DNA from: Serinus canaria
Taxonomy: Eukaryota; Chordata; Aves; Passeriformes; Fringillidae
Length of the DNA: 64,000 bases
NCBI RefSeq assembly: GCF_022539315.1
Contig: NC_066317.1
Location: 52,184,435 to 52,248,434, forward strand
Direction: 5' to 3'
A model generated the notes under the pieces. The model was not told the origin of the DNA, did no database searches, and was given only the letters and a program-made list of their open reading frames with translations. Numbering within the stretch: position 1 is the stretch's first letter; the number at the start of each line of letters is the position of its first letter. The position numbers and the translations under genes are program-made. Below, in pieces: positions 36,364-49,463 of this stretch.

Positions 36364-39300
36364 TAATTTGTGTTTACAAATAATGTGGAGAAATATATGA
36401 ATAGGTAAATATTAACAAACTATCATGGCTTCTTATGGGAATTTTGTCCATGCAAACATGTTGAAATGTGCCCTGAGGCTTTCTGGAATTCAGACTTCTA
36501 GCCACCAGTGACTGCTTCAGCTGTTGTTGTTATACTTAAGAATAAATATTCAACTCAAAATCAGTCAATTCTCTCTAATGTCTGAGCAAATATGTCCCCA
36601 CTTTTTATGGGCTTGCACAACATTTAGCTTAGGTTAATTGGGCTCTGCTTTCAGATGTTTACTGCTGGAAGGTTAAGGGGAAAAAAACTTTGAAATCCTT
36701 TCTTACTCCAAAATTCACAATAGACTGAAACAGCTTTGGAGTTTTCAAAAATTTTCTGTTATAAGTAGCAAAGGCATAAGTGCTGACACTTTCAGATGAT
36801 CAAGCTCACAACAGAAAATTAGTTTCTTTTTCCACATGGAACTTATCCTTCCCAGCCACTGTCTCATTGTCTCACTGAATTTGAGTCTCATTGTCTCAAA
36901 TTTTGTCTTAAACTCACTCTTCTTAACATAGGAAGGAAGAAAAAAAAAAAAACAATGTGTGCATAGAGTAATTAACAGAATTTTTTAAGTCATCCTTGGA
37001 AACCTTCAGCAACCTCTTCCTTCAGAGAAAGCAATTGTATGTTCTGACCTGGCAGTTTCTTTGAACCAAATAAAAGATTAAAAGAGGGCATACTGTGAAA
37101 GAGATTACACTGACTGTGCTGTGCAGCTATCTCTGTTTTCTATTAGGCAGCAAGAGCACTTACTTGATTACAGTTTTCTAAAAGCAAGATTCGTGTTTGC
37201 AAGCAAAATATCCAAAAAGGAAAGCAGCTTATGAAATGATTTATCAGTAATAACCAGCATTTGGAGCCAAGGGCTGAGAGAGACTTGGCTTCTTATTTAG
37301 CCACTTCCAATGCCTCTCTATCCAGAAAATCAATTAGGCGACTTTAAACTAACACAGGCATAGCTGCATAGGAGAACAGAATTTAGCCTGGAGGTGCTGC
37401 TTTTCAGCCTCTAAGATGATGATCATCTGAGAGTTTGTCTGAGGGAGAGAGGTCAGCAACACAGTGAGACAATCAGATGGTGGGCAGCAAAAAGGAAAAA
37501 CAATAATAATAGTAATAATAAAAAATTTGGTTTAACATGAGAACTGAGTGGGTAAGTAAGAGCTAAAAATTTTATTCTAATATTTTTTTCATGGAACAGT
37601 GACTTTAGAAAAGAGACTATGAGAAAAATAATTTTAACTGTGTCTGAGTTTGTCTGTGTCTCAGACCATTAAACTGGAGTGTCTTCACTGTGAACTGAGG
37701 TGTGAACTGAGATAATTATACTAATTCTTCTGACTGGGAAAACTGACGGTAATGGGAGGAAAAGAGCAACTCTTAGAGGGCATAGAAGAAGCCAGGTGAC
37801 ACAAATTGTTTCCACCTAAAAGGATGCCACAGTTTATAATGGGAATTCAAACGTGTGGGAGAAGAGTAAAAAAGAGAAAGAGGAATGTTGCATCTTCCTT
37901 GCCTTCCACTGCAATTGTACAGCTTGTCCTGTCCTATAAGCATCAGGAGGCATTTGAAAGCCTTCTCAATACCTCTTCCTCCACTCTGTATTTATTTCCA
38001 TCCAATACAGCTGGTCACAGTAACGAATCAGTTACATTAGTCTGCCCTGACAACTTTACTTTCCCTGTTTCTGATGTATTGCATTCAGTACAAAAATGTA
38101 CAGGGCAACAATGTACACCTGGCCAAAAATATCTTGAACCTATTACTTCAGGACTTAGCAAGGAAAGGGTTCAAAGGAGACCAGTGGGATGGAGGAATAT
38201 AATGGCAATTCTGTGATTACTGTTGTGATCAGAGACTGTTATTCCATCATTTTGTTGCAACTTTCAGTTAGCAATAGTGCTGAAATAAATGGTTCCACGC
38301 ATACCCGTTCCTGTACATTTTCTATTAGCATTTGTAGGGCCATTGAAAGAAATTTGGTGATGGAATTAATTTGGAATACAAATTAAAGTTTTTTCAATAC
38401 TTTTTTATTTCTTCCTTGATGATATTTTTTTCATCAGTTTTCATTTCTTCACTCCTTTCCAAAGTAAATACTGAATTATATAAAGAAACTTACATGTGGT
38501 GCTTCCATAAAGTGTTATGGTGCTTGAGCTCCTCCAAAAGACCTCAATCCCTCTTGTTATTGGCAGGAGAGATATTAAGAACCTTTTGTTCCTCCCAGTA
38601 CTGGGCAAAAGGGTAAATGTTGCCTAGACACTCATCAGTTGATAGGATCACATATCAACTCATGTGCTTTGACCTTTCCTCAGCAGCAGCAAGTTAGTGT
38701 TTCCAGGTAGTGGAGAAGACAAGAACTCACCTTATACCTAAATCTGCCTCAGAACCATCAGAGCTTTCCAGTCTTATTAACTAGAGAAAAAAATTTCATG
38801 GTTTGGATTTTTTTAATCTAGGATTTATTCTCTTTTTTGGGACTTGGACGAAGCCTCCTATTTGAAGAATATGAGCACAAGATCTGAAAAGAGTGAAAGC
38901 TCAAAGATCCTATTTTATTCTAAAAAAATCTCACAATCAAGCCTTACAAGTTTTACTAGATTATTACATCTGAAAAATGTAAACAAATATATTTTAATAA
39001 CAAATATTTATGTAATGCAATGGTGAGTTGCAAAAGCTGGAACCTTTACTTCAACAAATCAGCCAACTAGTCAGAAAAAAATACCAGTTGATTTTTTTGC
39101 CATAGGCTAAATCACAATGGGAATTTTGTGCTTAGGAGCATGAGTCAAGTAAATCCACTGCATTATGCAGAGGTATGTATAGGCATGAAACGAGGGGAAG
39201 ACTGGACAGTTCCTTCCCCACTCTACATTCCAAAAATGTGGTAACTCTTTGAAAACCTTTTTACACTGAGCAGTTTGTCTAGACATTTCAAGACATTTGA

Positions 39301-39370
39301 ATATGTCTTCCTCATGCTGCAGCTCAGAACAAAGAATGTTTTAATGTGCCTATTGCTGACTTCACCCTTT
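36364..39370. other. Unannotated DNA with an unrecognised 136-codon frame
   Basis: The plus frame at 37806-38216 (136 codons, MFPPKRMPQF... to ...RRPVGWRNIMAIL) is the longest plus-strand frame outside repeats. It shows no recognisable domain, signal peptide or family motif, and no clear splice or promoter context was seen, so it is not called a gene. Partial direct repeats: TCTCATTGTCTCA twice near 36864-36895 and TGTGAACTGAG twice near 37689-37710. Confidence 0.4.
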
Positions 39371-39861
39371 TGTAACACATTTGGGGCCAGGGAAGGTGAA
39401 TGAGAGAAACCATGGAGATAACAGTGATAACTGCTAATCAGCCCTAGATATAGAGAAAGTCAAAGTGATTCGCCTCAGGCTGCCTGATTAACAAGGCCAT
39501 TAGCAGCTTGTGCTGATGATCCACTTTACAATGTAATAGAGAAGACAATTACCCCATAGGAGGTGAGATCAGCACATCCTGTGTGGGCCTCAGACTTAAC
39601 ATCAAAGGCTGAGACCAAGATGAAATCCTTTTGCCCAGGGGCCAGGCCACCAGTCAGAACAAGGGCAAGGACACACCTAGCAGAGTGTTCTGTGAGCCTG
39701 GGTCCTGCAGCCAGCCTAGCCCAGGCCAGAGGGAAAGGGACTATAACTGGTGTATGATGTGTAAGACACAAACACTTGACTAGAAGTTGCTTTCTATCTG
39801 AGCCATCCTGCTTAATAAATGAATTTGCAATCTACTGAATGATGTGGTTCTCCACAAGACA
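39371..39861 (+). mobile_element. Candidate LTR-like sequence, plus strand
   Basis: A roughly 490-bp block, less AT-rich than its flanks. It starts TGTAACACATTTGGGGCCAG and could end CTCCACAAGACA. It contains ACTATAAC near 39740 in a TATA-like position and TTAATAAATGAATTTGCAAT with AATAAA at about 39813, about 45 bp before the putative end, as in a short R-U5. No matching direct repeats were found at the proposed ends. The family is not recognised, so this remains a candidate. Confidence 0.35.
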
Positions 39862-42364
39862 TGGAGATGTGATTCTCTATTTTTGGTTCCTTACCTAAAT
39901 CCAAAAAGAAATTATTATTTTCATAAAAATCAAAGGAGATATTGTTATCAAAACAATTTTTCCTGAGGTGATTTTTTCCCAGGTAAATTATTAGCTTGTC
40001 TGTTTCCATGGGAGAAAATACATATGTATGTAAGTACCACCTATCTGCAAAATGTGAATGTAATTACCTATGAAGGTAATATGTATTTTTCACTCAGTAA
40101 TGTGATTTTTCTTTTATAGAGTCCTTACAAATGTTGCTTTGCAGAAGACATTCCAGTAGATCTGCTTCTGCCCCCTAGAGCAAAATAGTGGTGCTCATGG
40201 GCTAGAATAGCAGAAGAGATCAGTTCAGGCAAGGAGCAGCCAGAGCTATAGCTTATTCCCCAAGAATTTATCTTTTATTTCACATAAAGATAACAAATTC
40301 ACTTGTCATCAGTCCCTCTTTTTAATTCATATTAACCATGCCAGCAGTCTATATTATGAAACACAGTTCTGTGGAGTCCAACCACCCTCCTTGCTTCCTT
40401 CTACCTTAAACTTACCCACCATTCTCAAGGTTATCAGAGAGAGTCCTTCAGAGGTAACATTCCAATCATCTGATCTATCTTCAGCTTCTACTCTGGCCTT
40501 TGTTTCTTAGTCTCATTGCCCTCACAAAACATGGAGTGTAGGAGCACCACTCTAGTCTTGGGATTCCCATCCATGTGATTCATATTTATTGGCAGGGTCA
40601 TATGTATATCATTAAAATTAGCATGCATATATATATAATAACATTGCATATTTATCAAATACCACCTATTTCAGAAAAAGAAGGTGGCACTTTGAGAGAA
40701 ATATTTTATTCTTGTCTTATATAGTAATCCTTCTCCGCTTATTGCAAGCGCAACAGGGATGTCTGTGGTGTTGACACAGCAACTCAAAAACTACATATTT
40801 TGGTTAAGAATTACTTTCACATTACAAGGGAAAACATGCACATAATTTTTATTTTTTTATTTTGTTATGTTAGGAAAAATCTTCCATTGTTTTATTTTAA
40901 TGAGGTAGTTCTGACAGTTTTCTCCTGAAATAGCTGAAAGTGAGGACTAGAATTAGTCTCAGCATAAAGCTATCTGCCAGGGAATTTTTCTTCAACACCT
41001 GGAATGCCTTTGATAATATCCCAGACCTTGTAAAAACTTTTTCCCCTGCTGAAATGAGACAATAATAAAACCATTTAGTAGTATAGGGGCTGACTAATCA
41101 AAATTCTGTTTGCTTCAGGATTCCTTAAGCTCAAAATGAGACAGGAAATATTGTTGACCAAACATTACAGACAGAAGTAACTGATCTGGCTTTTCCCTTT
41201 GTTGGTTTTGAGTCAATAAAGATAGCATTTAATTACATGTCACAAATGGAAACAAGAAGAAACTTAACTCTTTGGAGTTGTTAGATTCATTACTCTGTGT
41301 TAATCATGTTTATTTTACATTGGGTTTTCTGTAGATCCACCTATCCTGTATGATGTTTACTTTCTCAGTTACATTAATCTCTGTGGAATAACATTATGAG
41401 AATTACAAAGGAGAAAACATTTTCAACAAAGACTTGGGTTGTCAGAACTTGCCACAGTCTTCTGTATTTGGGAATGGGTATACCTGATGACTCAGAATTG
41501 CATGTAACCAAATCATCTGCCAGTTTTACATTCTACTGCTCTTTCTTTAGCTACCAACAGTTTGGATTTAGACCTGTTCCTCCCCTACCCCATAAAAATC
41601 AATAAACCTATAGTTATTTAAGAGTAAATATAATGCTTGGTTGTAGGCAGCAAAATTGACTGTGAAATTCTGAAGCAGTTGAAAGCAAGAAAATCTTTGC
41701 AATTGCATTATTAACACTGGCAATTAAACAAAATTAAAATATTTGCTTTTGGCCATTTGAGTTTACTTGGGGCTTGGTATGACCGTTTTAAAAAATAAGG
41801 ATAGTAAATAATATCTACTGATTTTTTGTGTACTTTTGTGATTTTTTTTTTTTATTTTTACTCTGTGTATACTCCAAACCAAATTTCAAGTCCAATCTAT
41901 AGACCAGAAATTCCACCGCTGCCAGTGCAAGAACTGGCTCTTCTTGAAAAAAAATCTTAACTAAAAACTCAAAGCTACCATTGACTTGTCTAGAGACAAA
42001 AAAGGATGGATTTAAATATTTCCAGATGTTAAATTCACTAATACAGAACAGAATGAACCCCAGGGTAAGGTGTGGAATCTGGGATTTGCAGTGTCTATTA
42101 TCACTGAAATATACTGTTTGCTTCATGGAATCCCATTGTTCCTCTGTTGGCATATGGAGGAACACAAACAGGCCCTTGGTCTACGATCATTGTCTCTAAT
42201 TTTGTAGTTGGAGGACTGGCATGTTCTCTGATATAACTTACCAGCAAAATTTTAAGACTAAAGTCTTAAGCAAGGAGTTTTGACTGTTACATTGTGATAT
42301 TTTTCTATATTGTTCCTTTCCTCTGTCTACAGGAGTTTATACATAAAAAGTAATTTTTTATTAC

Positions 42365-42424
42365 TAAAAAAAAAAAAACAGAAAACCCAAACAAACAAGC
42401 AAAACCAAACAAAAAAAAAAACCC
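42365..42424 (+). repeat. A-rich low-complexity tract
   Basis: Thirteen A residues followed by irregular CAAAC/CAAAA units, near-pure A and C with a few G. A 68-codon minus frame across it (F/W/V-rich) is a repeat translation. Confidence 0.85.
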
Positions 42425-43151
42425 TAAACCTCAGTTTCTTTTTCTGACTGTTATATAATTCTGGAAAGATATGATGCAAGTCCATAGACATTGACAGGAG
42501 GTAGGTGAAAAAAGAGGCAAAGTTGTCTTGCATAATTTTTTATTCAGTAAGTTAAACATAATATAAAATATTTCAAAGATCACAGTAACAAATTGCAGTA
42601 TCTTAGAGAATTGGTGTTTATACAAAGATGGATATATCAGTGCAGTCCCTGTGGGAAGGGAACAGCAAGAAAAGGAATAAACAATTCTGAAAATGTGTCA
42701 TAGAGGAAAAAAGGGTAGAATTTACCTAATCTTTCACTGTCCAGAAGTTAAACATGTAGTCTAAGGCACTTAACTCCTTTACATGTTGAAAAAGAAGGAG
42801 ATAGGCTTCTCTAGAGGACAATTTATCTTACCCTACTTAAATGTTGGTCTTAAGAGTGGATGAATCACTCTCAGATGTCATCTCTTTTTGTTTCTTCACT
42901 TTGAAGAAAAAGTTGGCACGAATGGCAAGCTTGGATTAGGCATCTAACTTTGAGGACTAAATTAGGTCAATGGCATCTTACCTTTATTCAAGGCATAACT
43001 CTTATTCCAAGAGATACATGCATGAACTTGGTCTCCTAAATGCATAGTTTTCAAAGGTCTTTGCTGCAAATAGGCCTCTACTGGATTTTAAGACTGTACT
43101 AATAACTAACAACCTCAACCTTGCAATTATCTTGGCCCAGAAGCAAAAGGA

Positions 43152-43193
43152 CTTTACACTCTTAACTCATGCATGTGAGTTAAGAGTGTAAAG
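43152..43193. repeat. Perfect 18-bp inverted repeat (hairpin)
   Basis: CTTTACACTCTTAACTCA at 43152-43169 and its exact reverse complement at 43176-43193 are separated by the 6-nt loop TGCATG. The bases just outside do not pair. No known family was recognised; the stem is shorter than a typical microRNA precursor. Confidence 0.97.
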
Positions 43194-43440
43194 AACTTAG
43201 TTCTTCCTATACTCTACTGAGAATAAAGTTGTTGAAAGGGACTTTTTGGTTTTGCTGCATATTTGGACAATTAAATGGCCATGAAAACTTTACCCTATAT
43301 GGCTACAGAAAAACTGGATTGCAACATTATGTCAATTTTTTTAGAGTTACTCATAGTTATTTTACTTCATGTGTTAAAAGATTATTTACATGAAATAAAC
43401 TCACCTCAATTAAACTTAGGTTCACTTTTTTCACTATGAC

Positions 43441-43632
43441 AGTGCACTGGAACAGGTTACCCAGAGAAACTGTGGATGCCTCGTACCTGGAAATGTCCAG
43501 GACCAGGTTGGATGGGACTTTAGGCAATCCAGTATGGTGAAAGCTGTCCCTGCCTATGGCAGAGGGGATGAAACTAGATGACCTTCAAGTTGCCTTCCAA
43601 CCCAAACCATTGTATGATTCCATGAATCTATG
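43441..43632 (+). mobile_element. CR1 LINE 3' end, plus strand
   Basis: About 190 bp of CR1 terminal coding and 3' UTR: ACTGGAACAGGTTACCCAGA, then AGGTTGGATGGGACTTTAGG, then GATGACCTTCAAGTTGCCTTCCAACCC (positions 43578-43604). It ends in the tail repeat TTGTATGATTCCATGAATCT. Everything upstream is missing. An A-rich stretch (about 43674-43696) lies about 40 bp downstream. Similar in type to the CR1 end at 8181-8530 but even shorter. Confidence 0.92.
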
Positions 43633-44234
43633 CTTCGACAAAGATGTCCCATTTCTTAGTACAAATTAGATACTAAAAAAAAAAGAAAAAAAAAACAGTT
43701 CTGGAAGGATTAATCAACCCATTTGGACTTTTGTGTTCCTTGGACTTTGGAGTTTGATCTCATTCATTTAGAGCTAGAATGTGTGTCTATACATCATACT
43801 GAAAAAAGAACAGAAACACTACAAGCATTCCTAAGCCAAAACAAGCTACTTTGAATACTTGCTGTCCTTGAACTGCAGATTCACATTCATATTATGGTGC
43901 ATAATATATAGTTGGGTAACTTGAAGCACAATGCCCTTTATATAACACGTTGCCATCTTCAAAAATCATGAGTCTTTGAGACCAAGTCTTAGAAAAAGCA
44001 GACATACAGAGCTGGTAAACATACTGTATTTCTTAGCAAGGAATGTCAAGTTGCTCTCTTATTGTCTACACAGAAAACATCAATCCACAAGCAACTGCAT
44101 TGGAAAAAAATGCATTTTTTTGAATTTATTACAGATGGACAGATTGCAGTCAAAATTAAAAGTACATATTACAAAAAAAAGAGAAAGCAGTAAATGAAGT
44201 AAAAGTGCATTAGTGCATCTTATATATATATGTG

Positions 44235-44276
<42 letters not shown>

Positions 44277-47200
44277 TATAAACGAAAGAAACAAGGCAAT
44301 TCAGTATCTTCATGAAACAGGTATGTGGGGAAATAAATAATGAAGATTCCTAATACACTACAATACCAAAATTGTGTTTTTTGGAAGAGTTTGATTTATC
44401 ATTCAAACAGATGCTTCTGAGACTCTTTCCAGGATCTACTCCTCAAATGTTAATGCTTGCATGTCACATTCTTTTCTGAAATCGATTAAAATAAGCTACC
44501 CACTCTTTCAACTTTGAAGAGTTAGCACATTTGGGGAAAAATTTATTGTTGCTTTATTTTTTTTGACATTTTCTTTACAGATTGTCGCACAGACACAACA
44601 TCAAAGAGACTGCAGAAATGTCCTGCTCAAAGGAAAAGCAAAACTTAATAAAAAATTTCTTTATTTCAGGAAAACAGTTATTGAGAGAGAAAAAAAGGGC
44701 ATCCAATTTTTTTCAATTGGAGATGATAATGACACAATTGAAAATGAAAAATGGTAAAACTACTAGATGCAGTAGTTGAGACTCACTCCATATTACCTAT
44801 GCATTTAATTTCTGTCTACTGATTTTCTACATTCTGGGACAGTCAGTGGATACATGTCTCTTAGTTTTTACAAAAGGAAAATTTTTATACCTAAGATATG
44901 GCAATTAAATCAAGAACAGAAATCTTTTCTTTTGATCTTCAAAGGTACTTTTCTCATTTCTTTAATTACAAAGAAATTCACACACTGCAGGCTCTGTTCA
45001 GTCCCTTTAAGATGGGTTACTGAATGCTTGCTCATGTCTTTTGAGACGGGTGTCAGTATTGAGGGCATATTACCAGTCCTCCAGCTGCTGAGAACACTGG
45101 GTCCCCTAAAAGTCTTTAGTATCTGATGGCCTCATGGCACTGCCTTACAAATTGTAATATTGCACAGAGTTTCAAATGGTGCTTGATCTATATCATTATT
45201 TTTGAGAAAGTGAATGAATATCTTTAGGAATGTTAGGTGGTTAGAATTTATATATGAGTGTAAATTATGTGCCTTGAATAAGTCTATTGAAATTGTCCCT
45301 CAGTAAGTAACTAATAATTGGAATAAAAGTCCTACTGGAAGTGAGCATTAAATGGAAAAAAAACAGGTGATAGGTGTATCTTCTAATTTAAATTAGCAAT
45401 TTGATGGACCTTAGAGAAACTTACATATAATTTAATTTCATCTGATCTTAAGCCCGTCTGATTTTGTACATCAAAATCACCAAGGCACACTTTACAATGC
45501 AAACATATAGTGCCAATCCACAATTTAACAGGCTTGCTTACATTTTATGGCCAATGAAATATAACATTCACTACCCTCTGTAACAATTTCCAGGACTGAA
45601 TTATATTTTGGCATACTGAAACTCCCTCTCTTTCTCTTAGATTTTTCTTCTGGAACCTTTATTTGACAACGTTAAACCATTATAAATTTAGCTTTTTAAC
45701 AGAAAATCCTATACATTATTCTACATACCAAAATGTATCAACATATCCAAATGTAGCTAAGATGGGGAAAAGGCAAGAAAAATCCTCTCAGAGAGCTGTT
45801 AAGTGATGCTACAGACTTTATTCCATATAATATAATAGATATTTCCCCCTGAGGCTCATTCCGATAAAGTTTTTTGTCTCAGTAATAACCTCTGTAATAA
45901 AGTCAGATCATATGGATGCTGTCTAATTAGTCCTCAGTTTTATTTCACAAGTCAGATTTGTTTCAGGTATTCAAAAATGCAGGCAAAGATGAACTCTGGC
46001 TGCATGGATTGAAAGTGGAAAGGAATATTAAACAAAAGGGTTTGAGAAGAAAACAGTGGGAGCCTGGGAATGTATGAAAGGGTCTATTGAGTTTCCAGGG
46101 GTACTTAGAAACTTTCAAAGATTCTGAAAAGCTTAAGGCTTTGCTTGTATTTCTCTCCTTTCAGGATTATTTATTATTCTGTTTTAAGTATATTCTGTAT
46201 TATAAGTTTTAGACACTGGTTATTATCTCTATATTCCCTGGATTTTAAATGAAATCAATACTTGCCTCAGAAATGTCACAGTGCCCGATAATATCAGACT
46301 GACACTTACAGAGATGAGATTGCTAGTTTTCTGTTAAATTAGCTTTATTCCAAGAGAATCATGTTTATAATATAGACAGGCCACTGGTTTCTTCCTCAAT
46401 GTCCTAACAAGGGTGTAAGTATCACCAAAAATTCAATACAAGGATCAAAACAAGCAGCAGTATAGAATATTTCTTTTTTTTCTTGAAAAGAAAGTAAAAG
46501 TAAAAAAAACCCTCTTTTATTTCTCCCCAGTCTGACTTGTATTGAGAAATGTTGAAAGTATGTGAGTACTTAATTTGAGTATTACAAGTTTTTTTGAGTA
46601 CTTATTTTTTCTGAACATGGATAAATAGTGTGCTGAGCTTATATTAAATAATAATTAGTATATTGATGACAATATTGTCTTCAATTTTTTTTAATTGTAT
46701 TATTTTATCATATTATTTATCCATGACATTTCTACAACATTTAGGAATCAGTATCACATTGACATACTTCAAGTAGATATTTTTATATAGAAAAGTACAT
46801 ACACAGTTGACCTTCTTATGGAAAGAAAATAATTATGAAAATGTCTGTTTGAAAATCTCTAGACTTCATCTAATATTTCTAATAAAATATAAAACAAAAA
46901 AAAAAAAGCCCAACCAGAACTGAAAAAGGGATTAATATTGCTTTATGAAATAATTTCATATTTTCAATGGGTAAAGATTATAGATAGGGTTCAGAAATTC
47001 AGAGAGGAAATACTTATAGAAAAATCATTGTGTCAGGAATAAAAGCCCCTGTAGAATGTCTAGTCTGTAGAGACATCTTGAGCTTTTATCCTGTATGAAG
47101 GAATTTCTTAGCATGGCTACATAATGCAACTTTTTGTATTATTGAAGAGTGAACTGATCACCTGATTTACAGAGTCTGCACATTTTAAGCTAAAGATCAA

Positions 47201-48477
47201 ACTTCCATCCCTTTCTTCAAATGTTTCAGCTGTGACTTATTCTGAATATTCAAAATATTCATCAACTGACTTCTACCAAAGCATATGAAAAAAAGAAAAA
47301 AAAAGAAAAAAAAAAGATAAGTTGAAAATATGTTTGTGTGCTCTCAGCAGAAAAAGCTGAGAGTGGAATGCTGTCACTTCCCTGTGGTACCATCCTCTAG
47401 CAATCATTTGAATTTGTTTTTCCACTTCTAAGCTGTACTCTCCCTTGCTTTCCTACCCAGAGATGCTTGCCTCTGTCTGTGCCACTGGGCTCTGCTCAGC
47501 ACACTGCACAACTTGGATGTTATCCAGGGAAGAGCTGCAGAATTTGCTCATGTCCTACCAGGGGGGAATCAAGATTTGGTGCATATGCAATGTGTCATCC
47601 AGTTTTCTCAGAACTCGTAAAAGATCCAGCTGTGCTGTTAATTTGATCAGGCCTGAGGCCTTCCACAGCACATCAGTTTTACTTGATTTATATTCTAGAA
47701 CCTACATTAGATTTCTAGGAATCAATGTGAGATAGATTCTTACCAAGGTCCTCACACTGAAAGAGAAAAGTAAGGGTCAAGAAAAGGTAATGGATATAAT
47801 GCATTCTGTAAACATGGGGTCTGCATGTTTGTTGGGGAAAGAATTTTTCTTGCAGGGTATCTCACAACAAGAAGGATCACAGAGATAATAATTTTTCAAC
47901 ATTTATATTTTTAAATTTTTTTAAAAACATAGGAACAGACAAAAACTGTCTATTTGCCTACTTGGAAATTGGTTTTTTAATTACTCTGAATATACAAAAT
48001 CCTTCCTTTTGTCCTGTTATTTTAAAGTTATCATTATTATACTGAAATAATTCAGTTTTTTCCACCTTTTTTTTTCATATCTTGACAAGAAACATCTTGA
48101 AAGCAAAACAAATTAAAACAAGAAAATCTGAAATCACAAAGGCAGCAAATTCAAGTGGTTACTGCAGAAAATTTTTTACTCAAATAGAAAAGTTACTAGG
48201 ACTGGTGCAATAAAGTGAAATGACAAATCATATGCATATAGTGAAGGAGGATATTTTCAAAAGTAAGAATTGGGTACAAAAATCCAATCCCTTCAAAGGA
48301 AGAAAGAGCACTTTGTAAATTAGGCAAATAAAGGAATGTTTACTTTTCTTTAAAATAGTTTCAGAGGGTCAACTTTTTTCTAAGAAGGATAATTGAATAA
48401 TTGAATAATTGAGACATCCCTAATTAAGATATTTCTTATTATGTCTTTTGAATATTTGTTAGGGAAAACTTCCTGTC
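43633..48477. other. Unannotated AT-rich DNA, 4.8 kb
   Basis: It holds the TA microsatellite (44220-44281) and an A/G tract at about 47288-47316. The 47440-47740 block is less AT-rich and carries a 96-codon plus frame (47445-47735) without a recognisable motif. No gene called. Confidence 0.45.
44220..44281 (+). repeat. TA dinucleotide microsatellite
   Basis: (TA)n interrupted by TGTGTATAAA near 44231-44240 and ACACA near 44267-44271. A 77-codon minus frame with alternating Y/I residues is the repeat's translation. Confidence 0.97.
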
Positions 48478-48945
48478 TGACCATTTAGGAGTCACAGTCC
48501 CACCACCTGAGGCTTTAACTCCTGGCACTGAAGTTCTGGGTTGTTCCAGTGACCCAAGGGAACCCACCTGAGTGCCTACCTCAACATTCAGGAAGCCAGA
48601 CCAGGTTTTCCTACCAGCTCAACACCGGGTTTCCCATAGCAGAGTCTCATGCCTTTGGTTCCTTTAAGTAATTTTATCATGGTGCAGCAACAGAATAAGA
48701 TCTCAAGCTGGTGTTTCTGAGGTGGGACCCCTAAGAAAGGAAACACTGAGCTTTTGTACCCTCTCAGTCTAAGTGCATGAGAGTCTGTGGCAATTGGCTC
48801 CTGCCTCTCTGAGTGTCTGGCTACCAGGCTGGTGTCACAAATTCTCATGCTATTTGCAATGCAAAGACTGGTGCCAATTCACAGCCTCTTGCCTCTGGCT
48901 CACACCACCCTGAGCTCAACCTGCAATGGGCACTGCAGCATCACA
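48478..48945 (-). mobile_element. Candidate LTR, minus strand
   Basis: On the minus strand the block starts TGTGATGCTGCAGTGCCCAT and ends ...CACAGACTCC/TAAATGGTCA, about 468 bp. It contains GGGTACAAAAGCTCAGTG (TATA-like, about 48745-48762). Next comes CTGTTGCTGCACCATGATAA, with ATAAAATTAC in a polyadenylation-like position near 48670, and GGGAAACCCGGTGTTGAGC downstream, an arrangement resembling an R-U5 region. The composition is clearly different from its flanks. The possible 5-bp flanks CTGTC and CTGAG do not match, and the ends are uncertain. It is probably an endogenous retrovirus LTR, class undetermined. Confidence 0.45.
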
Positions 48946-48977
48946 CTGAGCTACCTGCACTAAATATATTTTTTGGC

Positions 48978-48994
48978 TTTTTTTTTTTTTTTTT
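48978..48994 (+). repeat. Poly(T) run, 17 nt
   Basis: An uninterrupted T run between the candidate LTR and the CR1 at 49151. No associated retrocopy was recognised. Confidence 0.95.
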
Positions 48995-49463
48995 ATGTAG
49001 TTGGAATTAATATTCAAATGAAACAACTGAAAATTAGAGGGTTGGGGTTTATGTTTAGGTACACATGGGTTTGGTAGCACCTGAAAAGGAATACTGCAGA
49101 AAATTGATGTTGGGAGTTTTTATTAAATTATGGAAGTACAGCACCTTGTGACACAGAATCACAAAACCACAGAACGGGCCAAGTTGGAAGGGATCTCAGT
49201 GGGTCAGCTGGTCCAACCTCCCTGCTCAGGCAGGGCCATCCTAGAGCACATGGCACAGGATTGTGCCCACATGGGTCTTGAATATCTCTGGTGAGGGAGA
49301 CTCTGAAACTTTACTGGGCAATCTGTTCCAGTACAGGGACATTTGGACAGTAAAATATTTATTTCTCATATTCAGGTGAAGCTTCCTGTGCATCAGTTTC
49401 CACCCATTGCCTCTTGTCCTGTTACTTGGCACCACTGAGCAGAGCTTAGCTCCATCCTCCTGC

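Larger units (their letters stand above)
39862..43440. other. Unannotated AT-rich DNA with a perfect hairpin
   Basis: No gene recognised. It contains an A-rich (CAAAC)n-like stretch at about 42365-42424, a T run near 41842-41853, and the 18-bp-arm hairpin listed separately. The 116-codon minus frame at 41815-42165 has no motif. Confidence 0.45.
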
